From Aquarana catesbeiana (lineage: Eukaryota; Chordata; Amphibia; Anura; Ranidae), in assembly GCF_042186555.1 (NCBI RefSeq), contig NC_133330.1, forward strand, positions 163,354,907 through 163,418,906: a stretch of 64,000 nt of DNA. Direction: 5' to 3'. Shown here piece by piece: positions 22,300-33,817 of this stretch. How positions within the stretch are numbered: the stretch's first letter is position 1; every line of letters begins with the position of its first letter. A program made the translations under genes and the position numbers. The notes beneath the pieces are model-generated. The model saw nothing but the letters and a program-made list of their open reading frames with translations. It did not search any database and was not told where the DNA came from.

Positions 22300-24265
22300 C
22301 TTTAAAAAGGGATCTATTCCTGGGGTAGTCTATAGAGTAGACGTCCCTGGGATAGAATAGACAGCTAATTATGGTCAGAAAGGGCACTCTACACCGTTAT
22401 GTAAAAAAGTTTTGTATCAAATTTTATTAAATCCTTAAATATAAAAACATTATGTTGCTTTCAATGAGGTTGATTAGCTCAAGTCCTCTGACACCACTTC
22501 ATAAAAAGGTGATACTTTAAATGTATAAACATACAGATAAAGTATCAATGTTACAGATGTCTAACATACAGACAAACAATACTCACATATAACAACTGAC
22601 AAATGACATATAATGCAGGCGCCTGAAGTGATCCATTTCTGCCTGACAGTCCCGGTGGCTAATTGCCTCTATGATTATTTTAATCAATATTATAAGATTA
22701 TTAATAAATCAAATCTGATTATATGGTCAATGTCGGGAGTGCCAAGCAGAGATGGTCCCCGGGGATAAATTTAATTAGATATTAGCTGAATGACTGGGGT
22801 CTACTTGTTGGGCGGGGGGCGGTAATTAGGGCGGTAAATGAGGTTGAAATAAAGCTATAATGCCTAATTTGGTTGAAAGTCCTCAGAAACTTGATAGAAT
22901 GTCCTCTTTGAGCTGTTCCGTTATTATTGATGTAGTTGGAATGTACACATATAGGGAATTGCTTTGAATTCAAATCATATATCAGAAACAAATCAGGCAA
23001 ATAACCATTAAGAGCACTTATGTGCTTGCGAGTGTTCAATGATAATGTTCAGTAATAGTATGGACACTGTGTCACTATTTTCTTATTTCTCTAATCCTTT
23101 CAAACGCTTAACATAGCCCAAAGATCTTGCAGGGTCTTTCTATACATATCACTCATGTTAATGGAACCGGGATACTAAGTATAAAGTAAAACAAATGTTT
23201 GTTATTACGTTACCAGCTTCCTTTTGTGTGGACTCTGGTGAAGTAAGCTCCTTGCTTTTCTCGGCTGTTAGCGTTTGAATTGAGAAGCAGCTGCTAGTGA
23301 GTACTGAGTCACTGTGATCGGATCATCGCTTGTTCAGCCGCGCTGTATGACTGAGCGTCTGCAGGTGAATTGGATGGTCTTCTGGCGATTAATCGCTCAT
23401 CTGTTACCTTAACGGAAGCGGGATGCTTATCCGATTATGGACACAAAGGTAGTGAAGCAGCTGCTAAGAAATATTAAGTCCCAATAGCCAGATCATGGCT
23501 TATACTGCTGCGCTGTATAGCTGGTCATACACAGGTTGGATCGGGTGATCATCTGGTAGTTAATCGCTCATATTAGCCACAGTGCTCCCGTTCCATATTA
23601 GACCATAGTAGACTTGCTAGCGGCTCTACTCGCATTTAACATCTCATGTGCAGTGGGTCACAACCAAACTGCTCCTCCGCTGCCTGATAATACTTCGGGG
23701 ATCACTTCATACCGCAGCTCTGCATGTTAACGTCGATGCGTTTCGCAACGAATGAGTTACATAGCTTCAACTGGACTTCCGAGTGCTGATCCCCACCTCT
23801 GCTTTGTAGTAAATCCGGGTGTGATCGCTCCTCCTTCTCTTATTTTCTTTCATAAACAATTAAGGACAAACTTAAATGACAGTTTGGGTGATTGTCTTTC
23901 TTTCATCTGTAGCATTTCCATGTTTATTTTGTATTTAACTAACATTGCTGTATTTTTTCTTTATTTATTTATAATTGGCAACTCTTTTTTGCTTCATACG
24001 TTTCTAATCTAGGAAACAGACATTTTTCTGAATCTTAATTTCACTTTATATGTATTAAGAACTTGGTGGGAGGTTTGGTGCAAATAGTATTTTTTGGATT
24101 ATGGGAGGTCATACAAACAGACAAAACACACAAAGACGACATAAAGAAAAAGTGGACTTTAGGATTAATCTAATTCCTGAGTTGTGGTCATTATCATTCA
24201 TTTTAAGGGGGGGAAGCTGATGATGGTCTATATAGGACCAAAATTGGTCTGGGGGTCCCCAAAAG
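22300..24265 (-). repeat. PLE inverted copy: pseudo-LTR plus 3' UTR
   Basis: Reverse complement of about 30449-32400. It covers the segment from TCTTTTGGGGACCCCCAGAC in the 3' UTR through the pseudo-LTR to GGAATAGATCCCTTTTT, where it is truncated about 130 bp short of the pseudo-LTR end. A hammerhead-like motif is at 23738-23770 on the minus strand. Confidence 0.85.
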
Positions 24266-26096
24266 ATGTCTGTTTCCTAGATTAGGAATGTATGAAGTAA
24301 AAAAGAGTTGCCAATTATAAATAAGGAAAAAATACAGCAATGTTAGTTAAATACAAAATAAACATGGAAATGCTACAGATGAAAGAAAGACAATCACCCA
24401 AACTGTCATTTAAGTTTGTCCTTAATTGTTTATGAAAGAAAATAAGAGAAGGAGGAGCGATCACACCCGGATTTACTACAAAGGAGAGGTGGGGATCAGC
24501 ACTCGGAACGTCCAGTTGAAGCTACGTAACTCATTCGTTGCGAAACGCGTCGACGTTAACAACATGCAAAGCTGCGGTATGAAGTGATCCCCAAAGTATT
24601 ATCAGGCAGCGGAGGAGCGGTTTGGTTGTGACCCACTGCACATGAGATGTTAAATGCGAGTAGAGCCGCTAGCAAGTCTACTATGGTCTAATATGGAACG
24701 GGAGCACTGTGGATAATATGAGCGATTAACTACCAGATGATCACCCGATCCAACCTGTGTATGACCAGCTATACAGCGCAGCAGTACAAGCCATGATCTG
24801 GCTATTGGGACTTAATATTTCTTAGCAGCTGCTTCACTACCTTTGTGTCCATAATCAGATAAGCATCCCGCTTCCGTTAAGGTAACAGATGAGCGATTAA
24901 TCGCCAGAAGACCATCCGATTCACCTGCAGACGCTCAGTCATACAGCGCGGCAGAACAAGCGATGATCCGATCACAGTGACTCAGTACTCACTAGCAGCT
25001 GCTTCTCAATTCAAATGCTAACAGCCGGGAAAAGCAATGAGCTTACTTCACCAGAGTCCACACAAAAGGAAGCTGGTAACGTAATAACAATCATTTGTTT
25101 TACTTTATACTTAGTATCCCAGTTCCATTAACATGATTGATATGTATAGAAAGACCCTGCAAGATCTTTGGGCTATGTTAAGCGTTTGAAAGGATTAGAG
25201 AAATAAGAAAATAGTGACACAGTGTCCATACTATTACTGAACATTATCATTGAACACTCGCAAGCACATAAGTGCTCTTAATGGTTATTTGCCTGATTTG
25301 TTTCTGATATATGATTTGAATTCAAAGCAATTCCCTATATGTCTACATTCCAACTACATCAATAATAACGGAACAGCTCAAAGAGGACATTCTATCAAAT
25401 TTCTGAGGACTTTCAACCAAATTAGGCATTATAGCTTTATTTCAACCTCATTTACCGCTCCCCGCCCAACAAGTAGACCCCAGTCATTCAGCTAATATCT
25501 AATTAAATTTATCCCCGGGGACCATCTCTGCTTGGCACTCCCGACATTGACCATATAATCAGATTTGATTTATTAATAATCTAATAATATTGATTAAAAT
25601 AATCATAGAGGCAATTAGCCACCGGGACTGTCAGGCAGAAATGGATCACTTCAGGCGCCTGCATTATATGTCATTTGTCAGTTGTTATATGTGAGTATTG
25701 TTTGTATGTTAGACATCTGTAACATTGATACCTTAAATGTATAAACATACAGATAAAGTATCACCTTTTTATGAAGTGGTGTCAGAGGACTTGAGCTAAT
25801 CAACCTCATTGAAAGCAACATGTTTTTATATTTAAGGATTTAATAAAATTTGATACAAAACTTTTTTACATAACGGTGTAGAGTGCCCTTTCTGACCATA
25901 AGTAGCTGTCTATTCTATCCTGGGGACGTCTACTCTATAGACTACCCCAGGAATAGATCCCTTTTTACATGTATATGCAATTGGCTACGACCAGAGCCTC
26001 AAAATTGGAGGAGAGGCAGAGATCTAATTATTATGCTACCTTACTATTAACTGAGAGTGAATGATTTTATGGTCACTTTAGCAGTCTTTGCAATTT
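24266..26096 (+). repeat. PLE pseudo-LTR, 5' direct copy
   Basis: Starts TGTCTGTTTCCTAGATTAGG and ends AGTCTTTGCAATTT, matching 30688-32531 almost throughout. It contains TTGAAG ... GCGAAACGCGTCGACG at 24516-24556 (hammerhead-like). Confidence 0.88.
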
Positions 26097-26237
26097 TTAG
26101 TTAATGTTTGTCTTGGGATTCTAGTTGATCCAATCGGACCATATTTCACCTCTAGGTAATGCGTACCTTTGACACATGTTCATATTCTATGTTTAAAAAC
26201 TTTGTGTAATTTTATATTTGGAGAACTTGTTTGAGAA

Positions 26238-26756
26238 ATGGCTTTTGTTTTGGGAGAAGATATTGACAGAGAAATAAAGGAAACCTTTGAAGGGGACACA
26301 TTACAGCCCCCGAATAACAGTGAAGAAATTAGGGAAGGATTTAAGGAACATAAAAAACTTTTGATAAAGCACCTGAACAGGAAATGGGACGTCTCATTTT
26401 TAGAAACATATATTCAACATAAAATAGTCCCGCGAGGACTAAGAGACAAGACCATCCCAGCAGAGCACTTGCATAATGATAGATTCCTTCTGAAATGGAA
26501 GGAACTATGTATCAATCATGGTATAGCAGTTATGACCTTAATAGTGGAAGAAGAAAAAATCCAAATGACAGAACTCAAAAATAAAATAGAAGAAAGTGCC
26601 AAGGGGCTAGATCTATTAAAAGAAGAGGATGAATTCTCAAAGCAAAATGAACTTTTAAAAAAAGAAATAGAAAAAGTACAACAAAACTTGAAGGCAACTA
26701 ATCAAAATATAGGCGAGACACTCAGGACTTTGAAAGAGATCAGGCCTTTGACTTAA
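26238..26756 (+). CDS. PLE upstream ORF1, coiled-coil protein
   Basis: 172 codons from ATG 26238. The N-terminal half is charged, with the block WDVSFLETYIQHKIVPRGLR (about residues 50-69) that I have seen upstream of RT in frog PLEs. Residues about 104-165 are rich in E, K, L and Q (KIEESAKGLDLLKEEDEF) and look like a coiled coil. The stop overlaps the next ATG as TAATG. The role is unknown; by analogy it could be an RNA-binding or multimerising ORF1-type protein. The frame is intact. Confidence 0.72.
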   Translation: MAFVLGEDIDREIKETFEGDTLQPPNNSEEIREGFKEHKKLLIKHLNRKWDVSFLETYIQHKIVPRGLRDKTIPAEHLHNDRFLLKWKELCINHGIAVMTLIVEEEKIQMTELKNKIEESAKGLDLLKEEDEFSKQNELLKKEIEKVQQNLKATNQNIGETLRTLKEIRPLT

Positions 26757-27025
26757 TGATCAGAAGAGGGAGAAGTGGCTCAAGTCGAAGAGGATCTAGA
26801 TCTCAGTCACGTAATAGACGAGATGGATCCCCTTCCACAATGGAAGAAAATGGCAATAATAAAACAGTGACTTTTTTAGAGGAGGAGGGGGTGGGAGAAA
26901 AAGTAACAAATACCCCCTCTATGAACAACCCATCTCAAAAGAAAGAAAACAAAAGCAAAAAACAGCGAGAGAACAACCCAAGGCAACAAAGGGGCGGCTC
27001 ACGGACAAGGAGCCAAAACCGTTAA
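26756..27025 (+). CDS. PLE basic linker ORF
   Basis: Starts at the A of the upstream TAA (TAATG overlap). It is strongly basic and Arg/Ser-rich (MIRRGRSGSSRRGSRSQSRN), with a Lys/Gln/Asn-rich second half. It is probably the N-terminal nucleic-acid-binding part of the RT protein: just before the stop at 27025, another frame runs into the downstream RT region, so a frameshift is likely here. Confidence 0.6.
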   Translation: MIRRGRSGSSRRGSRSQSRNRRDGSPSTMEENGNNKTVTFLEEEGVGEKVTNTPSMNNPSQKKENKSKKQRENNPRQQRGGSRTRSQNR

Positions 27026-27045
27026 AAGCTACACCTAATGACGTC

Positions 27046-28189
27046 ATGTCAGGAGAAGACAGAACTATCATTAATTTATCCTCATTTCCTCTAGCTGAGA
27101 GACACATCCAGTTATTACAACATGGAATGTCCTTTTCACCACTAAGTTCCATGGACGAATTTACCATCTACAAAGATGTGGTATTATATCTGAGAAAGGT
27201 ATTTTTCAGATCACTATATGAACAAGACGGACCCATCGAACTTAATAATGGTGATCTTGATGAAGATGATCAAAATGCGATTGACATCCTCAATTCTTTA
27301 ATAGAGGAAAATGAAAGGCCACAAACAACAAATTCTCCAACTAGGAGATTAGCAAATCTAAATATAAGATCTACAAAAATGCCATCGCTGGGAAAAAATA
27401 AATGGTTGAGTATGTTCCTAGAAATGGTCCAGGCAGATTTAGAAGAAATACCTTGGAAACAGATAGGTCAGGACAATCTCACTCCAACAGAACGGCAGGC
27501 GCTAAAGGAACTTAAAGAGGCAAAACAATTCATAATTAAAAAGGAGTGATAAGGGCGGTAACATCGTCCTTATGGACGATGAAGACTATGAAAGAGAAGC
27601 CAAGCGTCTTCTGGGAGACTTGAACACTTATCAAAAACTAGATCACGACCCTTTTCCAGGGGTGGTACAAGAATTGAACAGTAGATTGGATGATGCAGTG
27701 GAGACGGGCCTACTAAGGAAAAAGGAGTTTGAATATCTTGCAGTAGATGACTATAATACCCCCACCTTCTACTGCATCCCAAAAGTTTATAAATCCCTGG
27801 AAAAACCTCCAGGGAGACCAATTGTGTCTGCCATTCGAGGACCCCTAGACAGAGTAGGAAAATACCTGGATTCCTTATTAAAAACTATGGTAAACGAATT
27901 AAAATCGTTCGTACAGGACACACGCCACGTGTTGGCCAAAGTCGCAGATCTGAAAATCACAGAGGAAGCATGGTTGGTAAGTATCGATGTAGAATCATTA
28001 TATACATCGATACCACACAACTGGGGAATAGCAGCAGTTAAAGGATTCCTAGAAAAAAGTTTCCCAGAATATGGGCCTCAAAATGAATTCCTTATTAAGC
28101 TCTTGGAATTCGCGCTACACCACAACTTCTTCCAGTTCTCAAAAAAATTCTATCAACAGATTAAAGGCACCTCAATGGGGGCAGCGTGG
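27046..28189 (+). pseudogene. PLE reverse transcriptase, N-terminal region and motifs 1 to B
   Basis: 27046-27549 encodes the family N-terminus (IINLSSFPL, GMSFSP, YKDVVLYLRKVF). At about 27545 a one-base insertion breaks the ADKGG-like block, whose remainder reads DKGGNIVLMDD. From 27572: PTFYCIPKVYKSLEKPPGRP (motifs 1-2), VSIDVESLYTSIPH (motif A) and QIKGTSMGA (motif B). The frame is then cut at 28189 by an 896-bp insertion. RT primes at a nicked target in the nucleus. Otherwise well preserved, so recent. Confidence 0.9.
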
Positions 28190-29085
28190 TATATGCCCTC
28201 CATGTGCTCCTTACTGTGAAGGCCAGTTATGGGTGTGGGCGGTGACCAGTGTCTTGTTACCGTTTGTATATTTGGGTCGGGGACACACTGGACGCCTCTG
28301 CTGCTATTGCTGGGTGTCCAGTGTGTGTCCTGTCCCTTTAAGGGGGCTAGGGCGGCCTCCTGGCTCACCTGTCTCACACCTATCCATTCAATGCATGTGC
28401 TTCCACTGTGGAGACACTTATAAATTTAGTGTTAGGACTGCAAGTAATACAGGGTGCCTTGACGAGGCCTTGCAGCTTTCACATGCGTTTGCAAATGTGT
28501 GCTAACTAAACCCCTGCTTTTAACATACGGTTAGACAGGTAAATTTAGTTGGTCAGCAGACTGGTTGGTGAGTTGAGCTATGGAATTGTCTTTTTCTTGT
28601 ATGTATATGCCCTCCATGTGCTCCTTACTGTGAAGGCCAGTTATGGGTGTGGGCGGTGACCAGTGTCTTGTTACCGTTTGTATATTTGGGTCGGGGACAC
28701 ACTGGACGCCTCTGCTGCTATTGCTGGGTGTCCAGTGTGTGTCCTGTCCCTTTAAGGGGGCTAGGGCGGCCTCCTGGCTCACCTGTCTCACACCTATCCA
28801 TTCAATGCATGTGCTTCCACTGTGGAGACACTTATAAATTTAGTGTTAGGACTGCAAGTAATACAGGGTGCCTTGACGAGGCCTTGCAGCTTTCACATGC
28901 GTTTGCAAATGTGTGCTAACTAAACCCCTGCTTTTAACATACGGTTAGACAGGTAAATTTGGTTGGTCAGCAGACTGGTTGGTGAGTTGAGCTATGGAAT
29001 TGTCTTTTTCTTGTATGTATATGCCCTCCATGTGCTCCTTACTGTGAAGGCCAGTTATGGGTGTGGGCGGTGACCAGTGTCTTGT
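28190..29085 (+). mobile_element. 896-bp tandem insertion (414 + 414 + 68 bp) with 8-bp target duplication
   Basis: Inserted in PLE RT motif B between two copies of CAGCGTGG (28182-28189 and 29086-29093). It consists of two 414-bp units (28190-28603, 28604-29017) and a partial third copying the first 68 bp (29018-29085). I see one substitution between the full units (AAATTTAGTTGG versus AAATTTGGTTGG). No inverted terminal repeats, poly-A tail, RT, transposase or clear hammerhead core is visible. The unit contains GGGTGTCCAGTGTGTGTCCT and its near-inverse GGGACACACTGGACGCC, a possible hairpin. I do not recognise the family. Confidence 0.85.
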
Positions 29086-29093
29086 CAGCGTGG

Positions 29094-29420
29094 GCACCTG
29101 CCTACGCGTGCCTCCATCTGGGATGCTGGGAGGAAGAGGAGGTGTATAGCCACCCACTGTACCTCAGCCACGTACATACGTGGCTGAGGTACATCGATGA
29201 CGTGCTGGTCGTGTGGGTGGGGGACATTGACTCTCTGCATGAATTTATTGCAGAGCTCAATGTCAAGCAGCGTAACATACGGCTAACCTACGCCTACGAC
29301 CGGCACAAACTGTCTTTTTTAGACTTGACCATCAGACTCGAAGAAGGCAGGTGAGCACCCTCACCTACCGTAAACAGACGGCAGCAAACACACTACTTAG
29401 GGCAGATAGCCACCCCCCCC
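29094..29420 (+). pseudogene. PLE reverse transcriptase, motif C and thumb start
   Basis: Resumes exactly after the tandem insertion: WLRYIDDVLVVWVGD (motif C, about 29181-29225) then LSFLDLTIRLEEG. A frameshift at about 29350 (GGCAGGTGAGC) and a run of C at 29412-29422 shift the frame before the thumb region. Confidence 0.9.
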
Positions 29421-29429
29421 CCGGCTTAA

Positions 29430-30360
29430 AAATGGAATCCCTACAGGACAGTTCATAAGAATAAAGCGAAACTGCTCAGATACTAAAGATCTAATTAGGG
29501 AATCAAAAGAACTATATATAAGATTCCGGGAAAGGGGGTATTCCCACCGTCAGATCCGCAGTGCAAAGCAGAAAGCAGCAACACGAACTAGGGAAAGCCT
29601 ACTAACTATAAATCAAAAACGTATACCATCAAAAACAACAGGGTCCAACCCCGTAAGACTCATTACTACTTATGGAGCACAATGGGGCTCTGTACGTAAA
29701 GTACTGGAGAAAAACTGGAATGTCCTCCTAAAAAATAAAAACATAGCAAAAATAGTAGGGGAGAGACCCAAGATGGTAGCCCGGAGATCAAAAAGTATAG
29801 GCGATATACTTATACATTCAGAATTCACCAAACATTATAACCCCACTTGGCTGTCCAAATTCCCACGTAGTAAGGGTATGTTTCCATGTACGAAATGTCA
29901 GATATGTCCACATGTTGAAAGAACAGACACGTTCAGAGATGCAAAAGGCGAAAAAGAATTTAAAATTAGGGAACTAATAAACTGTTCCACTTCTAAGGTG
30001 GTATACATGATTACTTGTCCGTGCCCTAAAATGTATATAGGGAAGACCAAGAGGCCCCTCAAGGTTAGAATAGGGGAACATCTGAGAGATATCCAAAAGG
30101 AAAGGGAAAGAATACTGAAGGGGGGGCCAAAAGAGAAAAAAGAAGAACGACCAGTAGCCAAACACTTCGCACAACACCATCATGGGGAAATAGAAGGTCT
30201 GAAAGTAAAAGGTATATATGTTTTGAAGTTATCTGAGAGAAGAGGGGATTTTGATTGTATTCTTTTACAAAAAGAAAAATGGTGGATCTATATGTTGAAA
30301 TCTTTAGCGCCCCTCGGTATGAACACCGAGTTAAATCTACAGCCATTTTTAAGCCAATGA
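29430..30360 (+). pseudogene. PLE thumb, linker and GIY-YIG endonuclease (open frame)
   Basis: Open in one frame to TGA 30358-30360. Order: the thumb (QFIRIKRNCSDTKDLIRES), KVLEKNWNVLLKNKN, a Cys cluster FPCTKCQICPH (about 29874-29906), KVVYMITCPCPKMYIGKTKR (GIY-YIG core, about 29995-30054) with Arg-Glu-His downstream (RIGEHLRDI), then FDCILLQKEKWWIYML and GMNTE near the end. GIY-YIG nicks target DNA for RT priming. This part has no internal stop, but the protein is cut off from RT by frameshifts. Confidence 0.9.
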
Positions 30361-32531
30361 AATAGCTCTAAATTAAAATAACATTTTCAGACAATATATA
30401 TGATCTATACTTTTTGTCGCTTATCTGATTTCGGCAAAGGTTCATCTTTTGGGGACCCCCAGACCAATTTTGGTCCTATATAGACCATCATCGGCTTCCC
30501 CCCTTAAAATGAATGATAATGACCACAACTCAGGAATTAGATTAATCCTAAGGTCCACTTTTTCTTTATGTCGTCTTTGTGTGTTTTGTCTGTTTGTATG
30601 ACCTCCCATAATCCAAAAAATACTATTTGCACCAGACCTCCCACCAAGTTCTTAATACATATAAAGTGAAATTAAGATTCAGAAAAATGTCTAATGTTTC
30701 CTAGATTAGAAATGTATGAAGTAAAAAAGAGTTGCCAATTATAAATAAGGAAAAAATACAGCAATGTTAGTTAAATACAAAATAAACATGGAAATGCTAC
30801 AGATGAAAGAAAGACAATCACCCAAACTGTCATTTAAGTTTGTCCTTAATTGTTTATGAAAGAAAATAAGAGAAGGAGGAGCGATCACACCCGGATTTAC
30901 TACAAAGGAGAGGTGGGGATCAGCACTCGGAACGTCCAGTTGAAGCTACGTAACTCATTCGTTGCGAAACGCATCGACGTTAACAACATGCAGAGTTGCG
31001 GTATGAAGTGATCCCTGAAGTATTATCAGGCAGCGGAGGAGCGGTTTGGTTGTGACCCACTGCACATGAGATGTTAAATGCGAGTAGAGCCGCTAGCAAG
31101 TCTACTATGGTCTAATATGGAACGGGAGCACTGTGGCTAATATGAGCGATTAACTACCAGATGATCACCCGATCCAACCTGTGTATGACCAGCTATACAG
31201 CGCAGCAGTACAAGCCATGATCTGGCTATTGGGACTTATTATTTCTTAGCAGCTACTTCACTACCTTTGTGTCCATAATCGGAGAAGCATCTCGCTTCCG
31301 TTAAGGTAACAGATGAGCGATTAATCGCCAGAAGACCATCCGATTCACCTGCAGACGCTCAGTCATACAGCGCGGCAGAACAAGCGATGATCCGATCACA
31401 GTGACTCAGTACTCACTAGCAGCTGCTTCTCAATTCAAACGCTAAAAGCCGGGAAAAGCAAGGAGCTTACTTCACCAGAGTCCACACAAAAGGAAGCTGG
31501 TAACGTAATAACAAACATTTGTTTTACTTTATACTTAGTATCCCGGTTCCATTAACATGAGTGATATGTATAGAAAGACCCTGCAAGATCTTTGGGCTAT
31601 GTTAAGTGTTTGAAAGGATTAGAGAAATAAGAAAATAGTGACACAGTGTCCATACTATTACTGAACATTATCATTGAACACTCGCAAGCACATAAGTGCT
31701 CTTAATGGTTATTTGCCTGATTTGTTTCTGATATATGATTTGAATTCAAAGCAATTCCCTATATGTCTACATTCCAACTACATCAATAATAACGGAACAG
31801 CTCAAAGAGGACATTCTATCAAATTTCTGAGGACTTTCAACCAAATTAGGCATTATAGCTTTATTTCAACCTCGTTTACCGCCCCCCCCCCCCGCCCAAC
31901 AAGTAGACCCCAGTCATTCAGCTAATATCTAATTAAATTTATCCCCGGGGACCATCTCTGCTTGGCACTCCCGACATTGACCATATAATCAGATTTGATT
32001 TATTAATAATCTAATAATATTGATTAAAATAATCATAGAGGCAATTAGCCACCGGGACTGTCAGGCAGAAATGGATCACTTCAGGTGCCTGCATTATATG
32101 TCATTTGTCAGTTGTTATATGTGAGTATTGTTTGTCTGTATGTTAGACATCTGTAACATTGATACTTTATCTGTATGTTTATACATTTAAGGTATTACCT
32201 TTTTATGAAGTGGTGTCAGAGGACTTGAGCTAATCAACCTCATTGAAAGCAACATAATGTTTTTATATTTAAGGATTTAATAATATTTGATACAAAACTT
32301 TTTTACATAACGGTGTAGAGTGCCCTTTCTGACCATAAGTAGCTGTCTATTCTATCCTGGGGACGTCTACTCTATAGACTACCCCAGGAATAGATCCCTT
32401 TTTACATGTATATGCAATTGGCTACGGCCAGAACCTCAAAATTGGAGGAGAGGCAGAGATCTAATTATTATGCTACCTTATTAACTGAGAGTGAATGATT
32501 TTATGGTCACTTTAGCAGTCTTTGCAATTTT
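30361..32531 (+). repeat. PLE 3' UTR and 3' pseudo-LTR
   Basis: The 3' UTR (30361-30687) includes GGGGACCCCCAGACC. The pseudo-LTR (30688-32531) matches 24266-26096 and includes the hammerhead-like segment at 30940-30980. It ends TTTGCAATTT directly before the right target duplication. Confidence 0.87.
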
Positions 32532-32967
32532 TAGCCCTAGACATTCTCTCTAACTCAAAACATGCAATCTGTAGAATTTTTAAAACGTTGCATATGGAGA
32601 TTTTTAAAGATAAAAGTTTGTCGCCATTACACGAGCGGGCGCCATTTTGAAGCGTAACATGTTGGGTATCAATTTACTCGGCGTAACATCTTTCACAATA
32701 TAAAAAAATTGGGCTAACTTTACTGTTGTCTTCGTTTTTAATTCAGAGAAGTGTATTTTTTCCAAAAAAAAAGTGCACTTGTAAGACCGCTGCGCAAATA
32801 TGGTGTAACAGAAAGTAATACAACTGCCATTTTATTATCTAGGGTGTTAGGAAAAAATATATATATAATGTTTGGGGGTTCCAAGTAATTTTCTAGCAAA
32901 AAAAAAAAAAAACATTTTAACTTGTAAACAACAAGTTTGAAAAATAGGCCCGGTCTTAAAGTGGTTT
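32532..32967 (+). repeat. Ranid repeat, right part (continues 21715-22299)
   Basis: Begins with the second TAGCCCTAGAC (32532-32542), then CTCAAAACATGCAATCTGTAG, CACGAGCGGGCGCCATTTTG and TTGGGCTAACTTTACTG, and ends near GTCTTAAAGTGGTTTA. It is homologous to 10620-11017. Confidence 0.8.
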
Positions 32968-33780
32968 ATTATATCACAGCTATCTTTAATATAGAGGGGT
33001 TTATTGTACAAAACTAACAACACATTTTTGCTACCTCTTTTTCCATACACATTTCTTTAGCATCCTTTATAAGCAGCTTTTTATTTTACCAATTTAAAAA
33101 AAAAAAAAAACAACATGCACTTACCATTTAACATATAACCTTACTAGAAAATGGGAGTATGGTCAATGGAAAACAAAGAAGATAGTAGCATTTATACCTG
33201 ATAATCAGTATCCAGTAAGAATAGTAAACGTCTTAGGAGGACGATTAAGTGTGAAAGTTGGGAAGATTTGCCAGGACAATATTTCACCTATGAATTAAAA
33301 AGTACAGTAAGCATTACAGCAGCCAGTTTTAGAAAAAATAAGTGATAGACAGAAATACAACCTCATTGCAATAAAATGAAACGGGTCCAAGTAAAAAAAG
33401 AATGTTACATACTTAGGCGCACACAGGGAGTATGGCTCAATCCCAGTTGAGTACAAGTTAATTGATTAAAAAACCTCTTCCTGTTGTTTTTCAATTCACA
33501 AACACATCTTGATTATCAGTAGCAATTACTATATAACCGTAGCTGAACATACAAGTAGGCTGAACAAGTGAAACCAATGTTTCTCCATTGCATGGATGGC
33601 CAAAGTCACTATTTAGCCACCTTTTTTTCTACCTGATTGCAAAGTGGTGTCAGCAGGGCCCTGACGATTCGAATTTCAACCGATTTAAGAGGAATCTGAC
33701 AAAATTCAAGCCATTTATTGACAGATTATTCCAAGAGTCATCTTATTCAAAAGTCTAAAAGCACAATTTGTTAAGGGGGA

Positions 33781-33817
<37 letters not shown>

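Larger units (their letters stand above)
22300..32531 (+). mobile_element. Complete Penelope-like insertion, 10.2 kb, with inverted head
   Basis: Order: inverted pseudo-LTR and 3' UTR (22300-24265), direct pseudo-LTR (about 24266-26096), coding region (26238-30360), 3' UTR (30361-30687) and second direct pseudo-LTR (about 30688-32531). One 11-bp target duplication flanks the whole, so the inverted part arrived in the same event. The two direct pseudo-LTRs are near-identical with scattered substitutions and both end TTTGCAATTT. PLEs typically show such pseudo-LTRs with inverted 5' extensions. The coding region is broken by frameshifts and an 896-bp insertion. Confidence 0.87.

Noticed and set aside
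28190..29085. Hammerhead ribozyme within the 414-bp unit
   Set aside because: CCTTGACGAGG resembles the first core, but no GAAA core follows at a suitable distance on the plus strand, and no CUGANGA core is present on the minus strand.
28190..29085. Terminal-repeat LTR element with 68-bp LTRs
   Set aside because: The repeat lacks TG...CA ends, primer-binding site and polypurine tract, and there are two full internal units. Kept only as an alternative reading.
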